Shown: in pieces, positions 17,407 through 26,926 of the stretch
Position numbering within the stretch: position 1 is the stretch's first letter
Layout of the letters: the number at the start of each line of letters is the position of its first letter
Assembly (NCBI GenBank): GCA_046350655.1
Contig: JAXMAB010000011.1
Location: forward strand, 62,001-126,000
Source: JAEUHO01 sp046350655
Lineage (GTDB): Bacteria > Planctomycetota > PLA2 > JAEUHO01
DNA length: 64,000 nt
Direction: 5' to 3'
Notes under the pieces: model-generated
What the model saw: the letters and a program-made list of their open reading frames with translations, nothing else
Databases searched by the model: none
Told to the model about the DNA's origin: nothing
Program-made: the position numbers and the translations under genes

Positions 17407-19570
17407 GTGCGGGGGCTCTCGACCAAGCGCCGTGTCGGACACGGGTCCGGGGTCTTCCCGCGCCTGGCCGCCGCGGCGTCGGCGGCCGCGTCGGAGGCAC
17501 GGCCCCCCCACGAGGCGGCCACCGCGATCCCCACGCCGCCCGCGGGCGGAGCGGCGCGCGGGGCCCGCGGGGCGCGCCTGTGGCGGCCCGTCGTCGCGGG
17601 CGTGGCCGTCGTGGGGCTCGTCATCGGCGCGCTGGTGACCCACGCGGCGCAGCGGGCCGACGAGATCCGCGTCCGCGCGGCGCTCGACCGCGAGACGTCG
17701 GCGCGCGCGCGAGTTCGAGCGCGAGACCGCGGCGCTCGTCGAGGGCGTCCACGCGCTGCGCACGTTCCTCTCGACCACGCCCGACGACGGCGCCCCGGCG
17801 TTCCACGCGTGGGCCCGCGAGGCCGCGGCGCGGCACCCCGCGTTCCGCGGCATCGCGTGGGCGACGGCGGACGGGGGCCGGCTCGTCGTGGGCCAGGCGG
17901 CGCCCCGCACGGCGGTGCTCGCGGCCGGCGACGACGTGGCCGCCGATCCCGCGCGGGCGGCGGCGGTGACCACGTCGCTCGAGTCCGGCGTCGCGGCCCT
18001 CACCGAACCCGCGACGATGCCGGGCCGCACCCACACGGGCGCGTGGATCGTCCTGGCGCTGCCCGCACCGGACGCGAGGCCCGGCGCGCCTCGCGTCGCG
18101 CGCGGCGCGCTCGCCCTCGAGGTGTCGTTCGACGACCTGCTGCGTCGCATCGGGACGGGCTCCACCGGGCCCGACCTGGTGCTGTCGCTCGTCGACGACG
18201 AGGCCGGCCGCGTGGTCGGCGGCGAGGCCGGCCAGGGCGGCCTGCGGACCGAGCAGCCCGCGACCGCCCTCGGCCGCGCGTTCACCCTGCGGGCCGACGC
18301 CGACCCCGCGGCGTTCGCCGGGCAGCGCGGGCCGTCGCCCTACCTGCTCGGCGCGCTGGTCATGCTCCTGTGGGAGCTCGGCAACGCGGCGCTCGTGGGC
18401 CTCGCGCGCAGCTGGCGCACGCACGCGCTCGACCGCCAGGCGCAGGTGGTCCACCGCGCGTTCGAGGGCCTCGGCGAGGCCGTCGTGCTGACGGACCGCG
18501 CGGGACGCGTCGTGCTCGCGAACGACGCGGCGGCCCACCTCCTCGGGCCGGACGTCCGCCACGGCGACGCGCGCGCCCGCGCGCTCGACCCCGCGCTCGG
18601 CGTCACGGCCGCGACCGCCCCGGGCGCCGACCCGGTGGCGCGCGCGCTGCGCGGCGAGACCGTCGAGCCCGAGGAGCGCCGGCTGGCGCTCGCCGGCGCC
18701 AAGGACGGCGCCTGGGTCGAGAGCGCCGTGCGGCCGCTCACGGACGCCGCGGGCGGCATCGAGGGCGCGCTGGTGGTGCTCCGCGACGTCACCGCGCGCC
18801 GCGAGGCGCAGGAGACCGCGCGCCGCATGCACGAACGCGACGTCGAGATGGCGATGGCCCAGCGGGTCCAGCGCCACCTCTACCCGGGGCGCTGCCCCGC
18901 GGTGCCGGGCCTCGACCTCGCGGGGGCCGTGGTCCCCGCCGCCGCGACCTGCGGCGACTACTACGACGTGCTCGTGCGGCCCGACGGCTCGGTGCTGATC
19001 GCGGTCGGCGACGTGTCGGGGCACGGGCTCGGGCCCGCGCTCGTGATGGCCGAGGTCCGCACGATCGTGCGCTCGATGGTCGACGCGGGCCTCGGGCCGG
19101 TCGAGGTGCTCCGCCACGTCGACGCCGTGCTGGCGCGCGAGCACGACGGCGAGCTGTTCGTCACGCTGCTGCTGGTGGTGGTCGCGCCGTGGACGCGGCG
19201 GCTCACCTACGCGAACGCCGGCCACGTGCCCGGGATGGTCGTGGACGCGCGCGGGGCCGTCACGGCCCGCATGGCCGCCACGGGCCCGCCGCTCGGGCTC
19301 GGCGAGGGGCGCCTCTACCACGCGAAGGACGCGGGGAACCTCGAGACGGGCGACGTGCTCACGATCGTCACCGACGGCGCGACGGAGTGCCCGGGCCCCG
19401 AGGACGAGCCCTTCGACGAGGGCGGCGTCGTCGAGGTGGTGCGTCGGCGGCTCGACGCGTCGGCCGAGGAGATCGTCACGGAGCTCCGCGCGGCGATCCA
19501 GGCCTACTCGAACGGGCGCTGTTCGCGCGACGACGTCACGCTCGTCGTGGCGAAGGCCACCGCGCCGTAG
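17407..19570 (+). CDS. CHASE/PAS/SpoIIE-type PP2C phosphatase, frameshifted near residue 100
   Basis: Start GTG at 17407 follows GGAGGTGA. The first frame gives a cytoplasmic tail and a membrane segment (VVAGVAVVGLVIGALVTHAA), ending in LDRETSARA. The rest continues in the next frame: REFERETAALVEGVHALRTF, then a CHASE-like periplasmic domain (HPAFRGIAWATADGGRLVVG). A second membrane segment (YLLGALVMLLWELGNAALVGL), a PAS domain (LTDRAGRVVLANDAAAHLLG) and a SpoIIE/RsbU phosphatase domain follow (AGAVVPAAATCGDYYDVL, VGDVSGHGLGPALVMAEV, TIVTDGATEC, SRDDVTLVVAKA). The frames meet in a (GC)5 tract at 17701-17710, where one missing GC unit would explain the break. It is a paralogue of the next gene. 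Such phosphatases usually act on anti-anti-sigma factors. As written the gene is broken; sequencing error or slippage are alternatives. Confidence 0.8.
18070..18084 (+). repeat. Dispersed palindromic repeat inside the first SpoIIE gene
   Basis: GGACGCGAGGCCCGG is read in frame as part of PAPDARPGAPRVARGA in the periplasmic sensor region of the first phosphatase. The second paralogue has no equivalent segment that I can see at this place. Confidence 0.6.
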
Positions 19571-19705
19571 CGTCTCCGCGTCCCCCGCGACGCCGACTGC
19601 GCGCGGCGCGGCAGGCCTCGCGTTCGCGACAGGATCGATGCATCGGACCGGGGCCTCGCGACGGCGGAGCCCGCGCGGTAGGATCGACGCCCGTCGGGGG
19701 TGGCG

Positions 19706-22153
19706 ATGTCCGCGGCCACGGGCAGAGCCTGCGACGCTCCCCGCGCGGCGACGGCCGGCGCGACGACCGGGGGCACGCCCGCCGCGGCGGCCCGATCCAC
19801 GCGCATCCGATGGCGCGCCGTCCTGATGGGCGTCGCCCTCGGCCTGGGTCCGGTGCTGGCGTACCACGTCCACGCGCGCGCCCGCGCGCACGCCGACGAC
19901 CTCTACGCGCACCGGCTCGTCGACGCCGTCGGCGACCGAGCGCGCGTCATGAGCGAACGGCTCGCCCGCCTCGAGCAGGACCTCTCGACGTGCGCGGCCT
20001 TCGTCCACGGCGCGGTCGTCCCGAGCGACGTCGCCGCGGCCGCCGCGCGCGCGCTGCGCACGCGCCACCCGATCCTCATCGACGTCCGGTGCGGGCGCGC
20101 CGACGCGGCCCCGGACGGCGTGGACGACGCCGCGCTCGCCGCCACGCGCGGCGCGACCGCGAGCGGGCGGCCGAGCCTCGCCCGGCTCGGCCCGGTGGAC
20201 GGCCCGGACGCGTCCCGCGCGACGCTCGTCGTGCCGTGGACCGCGTCGGACGACGGCGACGGCGAGGTCGTGATCGCCACGCTGCGGCTCGACGCCTGGC
20301 TGGCGCCGACGTCCTCGGAGGGAGCGGACGCGTCCCTCGACGTCGCGCTGCTCGACACGGGACCCGACGGCCGCTGGGCCCGCGTCGCCGGCGCCCCGGA
20401 CGCCGACGAGCGCGGGGGCGTCGACCGACCGATGCGCGCCGCGGACCGTCTCCTGTTGCTCCGCGGCGCCCCCACCGCGGCGTTCGAGGCCGAGCACCGG
20501 CCCCGCCCCGGGCCGACGGTGCCGCTGCTCGTCTGCGCCGCGTGGGAGGCGGCGGCGCTCGCGCTGCTCCTCGCGGGGCGGGCGGCCCGCGCGGACGCGC
20601 TCGCCCGCCAGGCGACGACGACCCGCCACATCTTCCGCGCGCTCGTCGAGGGCGTCGTCGTCGCGGGCCCCGACGGTCGCGTGACCTTCTCGAACGAGGC
20701 CGCCGCGGCGCTCCTCGGGCCGCGCCCGCCCGACGCGGACGCCGACGCGTGGCTGCGCCGCGCGCCGCTCGCGGGGCCGGACGGGCCGGGCCCCCGCGGG
20801 TCGCCCGCCGACGTGCTGACCGCGGCGCTCGCGGGCACGACCGTCCCCGAGCACGACTGGCGGTTCACCGACGACCGCCCCGACGGGTGGCTCGCCGTCT
20901 CCGGGCGGCCGCTGCGCGAGGACGGCGCGGCCGTGGCCGGCGCGGTCGTGGTGCTCCGCGACGTGTCGGCGCGCCGCCGGACGCGGGCCGCGCTCGAGCG
21001 GCTCTCGCGCGCCATCGAGCAGGCGGCCGACGTCGTCTTCATCACGGACCGGGAAGGGCGCATCCAGTACGCGAACCCGTCGTTCGAGCGACTGACGGGC
21101 TGGCGCGCCGTCGACGCGCTCGGCCGCACGCCGCGCATCCTGAAGTCGGGCCTGCAGCCCCCCGAGGACTACGCGCGGATGTGGCGCACGATCCTCGCGG
21201 GCGACGTCCACCGCGCGACCGTCGTCAACCGCCGCCCGGACGGCGCGACGTACGTGATCGACGAGACCGTGACGCCCATCCGCGACGCCGACGGCACGGT
21301 GACGCACTTCGTGGCCGTGGCGCACGACGCCACCGAACGGGTCGAGCTCGAGCGGCGCGACGCCGAGCTCTCGGTCGCCGCCGACGTGCAGCGCCGGCTG
21401 GCGCCCCGCGAGGCGCCGGTGGTCGACGGCCTCGACGTGGCCGGTCGCGCCGTCGCCGCGGAGGTCGCGAGCGGCGACACCTGGGACGCCGTCGTGCGGC
21501 CCGACGGGCGGCTGCTCCTCGCGGTGGCGGACGTGAGCGGGCACGGGATGGGCCCGGCCCTCCTCATGGCGGAGACGCGGGCCTACCTGCGGTCGCTGGC
21601 CGCCACCGACCTCGCCCCGCACGTGATGGCGGACCGCCTCGAGGGGTTCCTCCGCTCCGACCTGCCCGACGCCATGTTCGTGACGATGCTGCTCGTCGAG
21701 GTGGATCCCGCGACGCGGACCACGCGGTACCACAACGCGGGCCACGTCCCCGGCATCGTGATCGCGGCGGACGGCACGGTCGTCGCGAGGCTGACGCTCT
21801 CGGGCCGGGTGCTCGGGTTGGACGTCGGCCCGGACCGCGTGACGCGCGACGGGCCGACGCTCGTGGACGGCGACGTCCTCCTGCTGGCGACGGACGGCGC
21901 GACGGAATGCCCCCGACGCGACGGCGAGCCCCTGGACGAGGAGGGCGTCGTCGACCTGGCGCGCGAGCTGCGCGCGCGGCCCGCCGCCGGCATCGTCGAG
22001 GGGATGCACGCCGCGCTGGCCGACGTCTCGGGCGGCGCGTCGCGACGCGACGACGTCACGCTCGTCGTGGCGAAGGCCGTCCCGCGCGGCGCGCCGGGCC
22101 TCGCGGTCGCGAGGGTCGGGGATCGGTCCCCCGCGGGCCCCGAGGCCGCGTGA
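19706..22153 (+). CDS. Membrane sensor with two PAS domains and a SpoIIE-type PP2C phosphatase
   Basis: Predicted 815 residues from ATG at 19706, five bases after a G-rich site; an in-frame GTG six bases upstream is possible. First membrane segment near residues 36-55 (VLMGVALGLGPVLAYHV), a CHASE-like periplasmic domain, and a second segment (PLLVCAAWEAAALALLLAG) near 275. PAS domain 1 (FRALVEGVVVAGPDGRVTFSNEAA) is followed by PAS domain 2 (QAADVVFITDREGRIQYANP). The phosphatase domain has AAEVASGDTWDAVV, VADVSGHGMGPALLMAE, ATDGATEC and RRDDVTLVVAKA. Metal-binding aspartates are present. It likely dephosphorylates an anti-sigma antagonist in response to a periplasmic or redox cue. It is a tandem paralogue of the upstream gene. 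The last ~20 residues come from a dispersed repeat copy. Confidence 0.88.
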   Translation: MSAATGRACDAPRAATAGATTGGTPAAAARSTRIRWRAVLMGVALGLGPVLAYHVHARARAHADDLYAHRLVDAVGDRARVMSERLARLEQDLSTCAAFVHGAVVPSDVAAAAARALRTRHPILIDVRCGRADAAPDGVDDAALAATRGATASGRPSLARLGPVDGPDASRATLVVPWTASDDGDGEVVIATLRLDAWLAPTSSEGADASLDVALLDTGPDGRWARVAGAPDADERGGVDRPMRAADRLLLLRGAPTAAFEAEHRPRPGPTVPLLVCAAWEAAALALLLAGRAARADALARQATTTRHIFRALVEGVVVAGPDGRVTFSNEAAAALLGPRPPDADADAWLRRAPLAGPDGPGPRGSPADVLTAALAGTTVPEHDWRFTDDRPDGWLAVSGRPLREDGAAVAGAVVVLRDVSARRRTRAALERLSRAIEQAADVVFITDREGRIQYANPSFERLTGWRAVDALGRTPRILKSGLQPPEDYARMWRTILAGDVHRATVVNRRPDGATYVIDETVTPIRDADGTVTHFVAVAHDATERVELERRDAELSVAADVQRRLAPREAPVVDGLDVAGRAVAAEVASGDTWDAVVRPDGRLLLAVADVSGHGMGPALLMAETRAYLRSLAATDLAPHVMADRLEGFLRSDLPDAMFVTMLLVEVDPATRTTRYHNAGHVPGIVIAADGTVVARLTLSGRVLGLDVGPDRVTRDGPTLVDGDVLLLATDGATECPRRDGEPLDEEGVVDLARELRARPAAGIVEGMHAALADVSGGASRRDDVTLVVAKAVPRGAPGLAVARVGDRSPAGPEAA
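22094..22108 (-). repeat. Dispersed palindromic repeat forming a C-terminal protein extension
   Basis: CCGGGCCTCGCGGTC on the plus strand, read as PGLAV in the tail beyond the conserved end (VTLVVAKA) of the second SpoIIE phosphatase. Confidence 0.6.
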
Positions 22154-22156
22154 GGA

Positions 22157-22573
22157 TCAGGCCGGCTGCGGCGTCTTGGCGCGCGCGGCGGGCACGACCG
22201 AGGCGAACGCGTCGCCCACCCGCAGCGGCCGGTCGAACCGCAGGGCGATCTCCTCGATGCGGTCGCCGGCCGCGAACGAGCGGCGCAGCAGCACCGCGTC
22301 GCCGTCGAGGCGGACCGGCGGGGTGCCGGGGTTCGCCGCGGGCAGGGAGACCTCGAGGAGCACGTGGCAGCGGAGGTCGTCGGGGATGTCGGCGCCGGGG
22401 CGGACGCGGAGCCGGACGCCGCGCGCCGAGACGTCGACGATGCCGCCGTACCACTCGTAGCCCCCCTCGAACGGCACGAGCCGCCCGAAGCCCGTGAGGG
22501 CGTGGCGGCGGTCGCGGCGACGTTCGTCCGAGGGTCCGGGGGTGCGGTGCATGGGTCGGGCGCGGCATTGCAT
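22157..22573 (-). CDS. PilZ-domain protein (putative c-di-GMP receptor)
   Basis: Predicted 138 residues from ATG at 22573, or 131 from a second ATG at 22552. A single PilZ domain shows both ligand motifs: an RxxxR-type arginine cluster (DERRRDRRHAL) and a D-x-S-x-x-G motif (IVDVSARGVRL) about 25 residues later. A six-stranded barrel pattern follows (RCHVLLEVSLPAANPG, VRLDGDAVLLRRSF, EEIALRFDRPLRVGD). PilZ domains bind cyclic di-GMP and alter the behaviour of partners. The GGDEF/HD-GYP pair at 8.3-11.2 kb could supply the ligand. It converges with the second SpoIIE gene, with three bases between stops. Confidence 0.82.
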   Translation of the reverse strand: MQCRARPMHRTPGPSDERRRDRRHALTGFGRLVPFEGGYEWYGGIVDVSARGVRLRVRPGADIPDDLRCHVLLEVSLPAANPGTPPVRLDGDAVLLRRSFAAGDRIEEIALRFDRPLRVGDAFASVVPAARAKTPQPA

Positions 22574-22603
22574 CGACCGTGCCGACGTCGGAGCCCACGA
22601 CCG

Positions 22604-22617
22604 CGTAAGGACTTACG
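22604..22617. promoter_or_regulatory. Perfect inverted repeat upstream of the PilZ gene
   Basis: CGTAAG-GA-CTTACG, 31 bases upstream of the PilZ start, in an otherwise non-coding gap. It is AT-richer than its surroundings and could be an operator; the binding protein is unknown. Confidence 0.35.
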
Positions 22618-22703
22618 TCGGTGGGAGCCCGGGAGCGTCCACGGAAATCGACATGGACGTCGCGGGAGATCGACGTCGGCGGCGGGTCGCGCCGCCGACG
22701 GGG

Positions 22704-23837
22704 TCAGCGGCCGTAGAACCCGCGGACGGCGGCGACCACCTGGTCCTGCTCGGCGGGCGTGAGGCCCGGGAAGCAGGGCAGCGAGATCACCTCGGTGGCG
22801 AGCCGGTCGGCGACCGGGCAGGCGGCGGGCTCGAACCGCGCGAAGCAGGGCTGCTTGTGGAGCGGCAGCGGGTAGTAGACGCCGCAGCCGATGCCCTTCG
22901 CCTTCAGGTGCGCCAGCAGCTCGTCGCGACGGGCGGCGCGGACGGTGTAGAGGTGGTAGACGTGCGTGGTGCCCGGCAGCGGCGCCGGGAGCTCGAGCTC
23001 GGGCACGCCGGCGAACCCGGCGGCGTACCGCGCCGCGACGGCCTGGCGGGCGGCGGTCCACGCGGCGAGGTGCGGCCACTTGCGGCGCAGCACCGCGGCC
23101 TGCATCTCGTCCATGCGGCTGTTCTTGCCCACGCGCTCGTGGTGATAGAGCTTCTTCGTGCTGCCGTGCTCGCGCAGCGCGGCGACGAGGTCGGCGAGCG
23201 CCAGGTCGTCCGTCGTCACGAGGCCGCCGTCGCCGGCGGCGCCGAGGTTCTTCGACGGGTAGAACGAGAACGCCGCGGCGTCGGCGAGCCCGCCGACGCG
23301 CTTGCCGCCGACCGTGGCGTCGATGGCCTGCGCCGCGTCCTCGAGGAGGAACGGCTTGTGCGCGCCGCACGCGCGCCGGATCCCGGCGAGGTCGGCGGGC
23401 GCGCCGAAGAGGTGGACCGGCACCACGGCCGCGGTGCGCGCCGAGACGTGGCGGGCGACCGACGCGGGGTCGAGGTTCTGCGTGCCGGGCAGCACGTCGG
23501 CGAACACCGGGCGGCCGCCCGCGTTCACGACCGCGCCGGCGGTCGCGAAGAACGTGAACGTCGGGACGATGACCTCGCGGCGGTCCGCGGGGCGGTCGTC
23601 GAGGATCGCGCGGAGCGGCAGGTAGAGGGCGTCGGTCCCCGAGTCCACGGCGATGGCGCGCGCGACGCCGAGGTAGGCCGCGGCCTCCTTCTCGAGCGCG
23701 TCGATCTCCGGGCCCTTGACGAACGAGTGCTCGCGGAGGATGCGCACGAGCGCCAGCTCGGCCTCGGGCCCCCACGACGGGTACACGCGCTTGGGGTCCA
23801 TCAGCGGGACGCTGCCGGCGGGGGCGGGGGCGGCCAT
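22704..23837 (-). CDS. DegT/DnrJ/EryC1-type sugar aminotransferase (WbpE-like)
   Basis: Predicted 377 residues, full length for the family. PLP-dependent enzyme adding an amino group to a keto-sugar nucleotide. Visible signatures: AIAVDSGTDALYLPLRAI, IVPTFTFFATAGAVVNAGG, LLEDAAQAIDATVGGKRVG, and the PLP lysine in FSFYPSKNLGAAGDGGLVTT. NSRMDEMQAAVLRRKWPHL and the C-terminal YYPLPLHKQPCF turn resemble WbpE/WlbC. With the WbpB-like oxidoreductase at 25.9 kb it could make the 3-amino group of a 2,3-diamino glucuronic acid for surface polysaccharide. The substrate is inferred from that pairing only. The two genes are separated by a hybrid kinase gene on the same strand. Confidence 0.85.
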   Translation of the reverse strand: MAAPAPAGSVPLMDPKRVYPSWGPEAELALVRILREHSFVKGPEIDALEKEAAAYLGVARAIAVDSGTDALYLPLRAILDDRPADRREVIVPTFTFFATAGAVVNAGGRPVFADVLPGTQNLDPASVARHVSARTAAVVPVHLFGAPADLAGIRRACGAHKPFLLEDAAQAIDATVGGKRVGGLADAAAFSFYPSKNLGAAGDGGLVTTDDLALADLVAALREHGSTKKLYHHERVGKNSRMDEMQAAVLRRKWPHLAAWTAARQAVAARYAAGFAGVPELELPAPLPGTTHVYHLYTVRAARRDELLAHLKAKGIGCGVYYPLPLHKQPCFARFEPAACPVADRLATEVISLPCFPGLTPAEQDQVVAAVRGFYGR

Positions 23838-23939
23838 GGGATCGGCTCCGGAGGGGACCGGAGTTTCCCCGTTCCCGGGCGCGGTCCCAAGGATCGTCCG
23901 TGGGCGCGCGCGGCCGGAGACGCGGCGGTGACCGCCGGG

Positions 23940-25811
23940 TCAGCGCCGCGCGCGCGCGACGAGCCGCTGGAGGCGCTCCGAGAGCGACGCGAGCGTGAAC
24001 GGCTTCTCGAGGACGTCGTCGGCCACGTCGCCGGCGTGCCGGCGGACGTAGGCCGCGTGGTGCCCGCTCATCAGCAGCACCGGCGCGGCGGGGTCCTCGG
24101 CCCGGAGCGCCCGGATCAGCTCGGTCCCGTCCCGCCCCGGCATGGTGAGGTCGACGAGCACCGCCGCGAACGCGCCGGGCTCGCGGCGGCACGCGGCGAG
24201 GCCCTCGTCGACCGAGCCGGCCGACTCCGCGCGGAACCCGAGGCGCGAGAGGAGGTCCGAGAGCATCTCGCGGACGTGGGGCTCGTCGTCGACGACGAGC
24301 ACCCGACCGTTGCCGCGCCACAGCGCCCCCTCCACCGGGTCCGCGGACGCGGGTCCGTCGAGCCCGGGCGCCACGGGCAGGAGCACGCGGAACGTCGACC
24401 CGCGCCCCGGCTCGCTCTCGACCTCCACCGCCCCGCCGTGGCGCCGGACGACCCCCACCACGACGGCGAGGCCCAGCCCGTGCCCCTCGCGCTTCGTCGT
24501 GAAGAACGGGTCGAAGATCCGCTCGCGCGTGGCGGCCGACACGCCGACGCCGGTGTCGATCACCTCCAGCGCGACGTAGGTCCCGAGCGGGATCTCCGGG
24601 ACGCGCGTGACCGCCCGGCCCGCCGGCCCGATGACGCGACGGACGCCGGTCAGCACCGTCACCGTGCCCGGCCGCCCCTGCAGCGACTCCGACGCGTTCA
24701 CGACGAGGTTGAGCAGCACCTGCCGCAGCTGGGTCGGGTCGCCCGACACCGGCGGCAGCTGGACGTCGGTCCGGGTGTCGATGCGCGTGCTCTTGCGCAC
24801 GACGGACTCGAGCAGCCCCGTCATGTCGCGGACGAGGCCGCTCACGTCCACGCGGACCGGCTCGCCGCCCTCGGGCCCGGTGTAGTCGAGCAGCTGCCTC
24901 GTCAGCTCGCCGGCGCGGCGGCTCGCCAGCTCGATGCGGCGGAGCAGCACCTGGCCCTGGCCGTCCGCGGGCGCGTCGAGCAGCGCCAGCGCGGCGTTGC
25001 CGAGGATCGTCGCGAGGAGGTTGTTGAGGTCGTGGGCGACGCCGCCCGCGACCACCTTCAGGCCCTCGAGCGCGTGGGCCTGGCGCAGCGCCTCCTCGAC
25101 GCGCGCCTCCGACGTGACGTCCACCGCGATGCCGAACACCGCGTCGGGCCCCGTGTCGCGCGCCTCGACCGGCTCGTAGTGCACGTCGAGGACGCGGTCC
25201 CCCATGGTGAACCGCGTCCGCACGCGCTCGCCGCGCAGGGCCCGCGCGACGCTCTCGCGATCCGCGTCGGTGCGCGCGAAGTCGGCCGCGTCGCGGCCGA
25301 CCACCTCCGCGGACGACAGCCCGAGGAGCCGCAGCCCGCCGCCGCGCACGTCGGTGATCCGGCCCGCGCGGTCGAGCGTGAAGAAGCACACCGGCGTGGC
25401 GTCCGCGACGGCGGCGAGCCGGTCGCGCGCGCGCCGCGCCTCCGCCTCGGCCGCCTCGCGCTCGGAGACGTCTCGCACCACGCAGACGAGGCCGCCGCCC
25501 TCGAGCAGCGTCAGCGAGAGGTCCTGCGGGAACGCGCTGCCGTCGGCGCGGCGTCCCGTCGCCGGGCCCCGCCAACGACCGTCCCGGCGCAGCGCGGGCA
25601 TCACGTCGCGGTCGAACCGCCGCCCCTCCGCCTCGTCGTAGAGGACGCGGTACGAGCGGCCGACCAGCGCGTGGACGGGGTAGCCGTAGGCCCGCGCGTG
25701 GGCGGCGTTCAGCCACAGGAACCGCCCCTCGGCGTCGTGGATGGCGATGCCGTCCATCGCCGACTCCATCGCCTGCGTCTGCCAGCGGACGACGTCCTCG
25801 CCGTGGGGCAC
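23940..25811 (-). CDS. Hybrid histidine kinase (PAS-PAS-HisKA-HATPase-REC)
   Basis: Predicted 623 residues, GTG start, no membrane segment. PAS 1 at about 10-120 (SAMDGIAIHDAEGRFLWLNAA, GRRADGSAFPQDLSL) and PAS 2 at about 130-245 (DATPVCFFTLDRAGRITDV). The phospho-accepting histidine is in VAGGVAHDLNNLLATILGNA. The ATPase core has NLVVNASESLQGR, EVIDTGVGVSAATRERIFDPF and GHGLGLAVVVGVVRRHGG. A C-terminal receiver (VLVVDDEPHVREMLSD, acceptor in VLVDLTMPGRDG, LEKPF) completes it. It is a cytoplasmic sensor, perhaps of redox or a small ligand, that can pass phosphate on through a histidine phosphotransfer protein. The free Hpt protein encoded at 55.0 kb is one candidate, although it is unlinked. 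Confidence 0.93.
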   Translation of the reverse strand: MPHGEDVVRWQTQAMESAMDGIAIHDAEGRFLWLNAAHARAYGYPVHALVGRSYRVLYDEAEGRRFDRDVMPALRRDGRWRGPATGRRADGSAFPQDLSLTLLEGGGLVCVVRDVSEREAAEAEARRARDRLAAVADATPVCFFTLDRAGRITDVRGGGLRLLGLSSAEVVGRDAADFARTDADRESVARALRGERVRTRFTMGDRVLDVHYEPVEARDTGPDAVFGIAVDVTSEARVEEALRQAHALEGLKVVAGGVAHDLNNLLATILGNAALALLDAPADGQGQVLLRRIELASRRAGELTRQLLDYTGPEGGEPVRVDVSGLVRDMTGLLESVVRKSTRIDTRTDVQLPPVSGDPTQLRQVLLNLVVNASESLQGRPGTVTVLTGVRRVIGPAGRAVTRVPEIPLGTYVALEVIDTGVGVSAATRERIFDPFFTTKREGHGLGLAVVVGVVRRHGGAVEVESEPGRGSTFRVLLPVAPGLDGPASADPVEGALWRGNGRVLVVDDEPHVREMLSDLLSRLGFRAESAGSVDEGLAACRREPGAFAAVLVDLTMPGRDGTELIRALRAEDPAAPVLLMSGHHAAYVRRHAGDVADDVLEKPFTLASLSERLQRLVARARR

Positions 25812-25912
25812 CGGGCCTCCGATCCCCGCGGGACGCGGGGCTACGCGAGATATCTAGCCCCTCCGGGCCCTCCGCGACAACCCTGTCGTCGCGCCGCCCG
25901 CCGCGGACGGCG

Positions 25913-26926
25913 TCAGACGCGGATGGCGCGCCCCCCCGCCCGCAGGCTGCGGTCGGCCGCCGCCAGCACCTTGACCACCTTCACGCCCTCGTCGCCGCCG
26001 GCCACGGCCACGGGCTCGCCGCGGGCCGCGGCGCGCAGGAACGCGCGCAGCTCGTCGCGCAACGGTTCCGTCGCGGCGATGCGGGGGATGCGGGTCTCGC
26101 CGAAGCGGACGGCCAGGGACTCCGCGAACGACCCGGGCTCCCGCGGGACGGGCCCCTTGTCGTGGATCCGGATCTTCTCGGCCGGCTCCATGTCGTCGAA
26201 CACGGCCATCCGGCGGGCCCCGACGAGGGTCAGGCGCCGCACCTTGTGCGGGTCGAGCCACGACAGGTGCACGTGGGCCAGGATCCCCTTCGGGAACCGG
26301 AGCGTCAGGAACACGACGTCCTCGCGCTCGGGCTGCACGTAGGCGGCGCCCTGGGCCGAGACCTCCTCGGGCCACGCGTCGAGCAGGTGCGCCATGACGC
26401 TCACGTCGTGGGGCCCGAGGCTCCAGAGCGCGCTCTCGTCGCTGCGGATGCGGCCGAGGTTCGTCCGCTGCGCGTACAGGTAGTGGACCGCGCCGAGGGC
26501 GCCGCGCCGGACGAGCCCGTGGAGGTGCCGGACCGCGGGGTGGTGCAGCAGCAGGTGCCCGACGGCGAGCACCTTCCCGGCACGCGAGGCCCGTTCGGCG
26601 AGGTCCTCGGCCTCGGCGACGCTCGGCGCGAGCGGCTTCTCGACGAGGACGTGTTTGCCGGCGGCGAGCGCCGCGCGCGCGAGCGGCGCGTGGGTCGGGC
26701 TCGGCGACGCGATCACGACGGCGAGGACGCGCGGGTCGGCGAGCGCCGGCTCGAGGTCGGGCGAGACGGTCGCGTCGGGCGCGAGGCCCGCGGCCACCTC
26801 CCGCCGGGCCGCGCCCGGGTCCGCGACGTGGAGCAGCCGCGCGCCCGGGAGCGACGCGAGCACGCGGACGTGGTTGCGCCCCCACTCGCCGCAGCCGGCG
26901 ACGGCGACGCCGACGCGCGCGCTCAC
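25913..26926 (-). CDS. Gfo/Idh/MocA-family oxidoreductase (WbpB/WlbA-like)
   Basis: Predicted 337 residues, GTG start overlapping the stop of the upstream lipoprotein gene (GTGA). Rossmann fold with GVAVAGCGEWGRNHVRVLAS. The catalytic-lysine motif is HVLVEKPLAPSVAEAEDLA. The central segment NLGRIRSDESALWSLGPHD closely resembles the WlbA/WbpB group, which oxidises UDP-N-acetylglucosaminuronate at C3 with NAD. Together with the WbpE-like aminotransferase at 22.7 kb this suggests an amino-uronic acid pathway. The specific substrate is inferred from motif resemblance and context. Confidence 0.8.
   Translation of the reverse strand: MSARVGVAVAGCGEWGRNHVRVLASLPGARLLHVADPGAARREVAAGLAPDATVSPDLEPALADPRVLAVVIASPSPTHAPLARAALAAGKHVLVEKPLAPSVAEAEDLAERASRAGKVLAVGHLLLHHPAVRHLHGLVRRGALGAVHYLYAQRTNLGRIRSDESALWSLGPHDVSVMAHLLDAWPEEVSAQGAAYVQPEREDVVFLTLRFPKGILAHVHLSWLDPHKVRRLTLVGARRMAVFDDMEPAEKIRIHDKGPVPREPGSFAESLAVRFGETRIPRIAATEPLRDELRAFLRAAARGEPVAVAGGDEGVKVVKVLAAADRSLRAGGRAIRV

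Noticed and set aside
24136..24160. Transposase or integrase genes in the window
   Set aside because: I saw no DDE, serine or tyrosine recombinase motifs; repeats here have no adjoining mobility gene.
26575..26600. Extra copies of the repeat core inside the WbpB-like, mobA and DUF255 genes (26582, 36588, 57131)
   Set aside because: The match is only ten to twelve bases and falls in conserved protein segments (ERASRAGKVL, GLRAGLASC), so chance coding coincidence is as likely.
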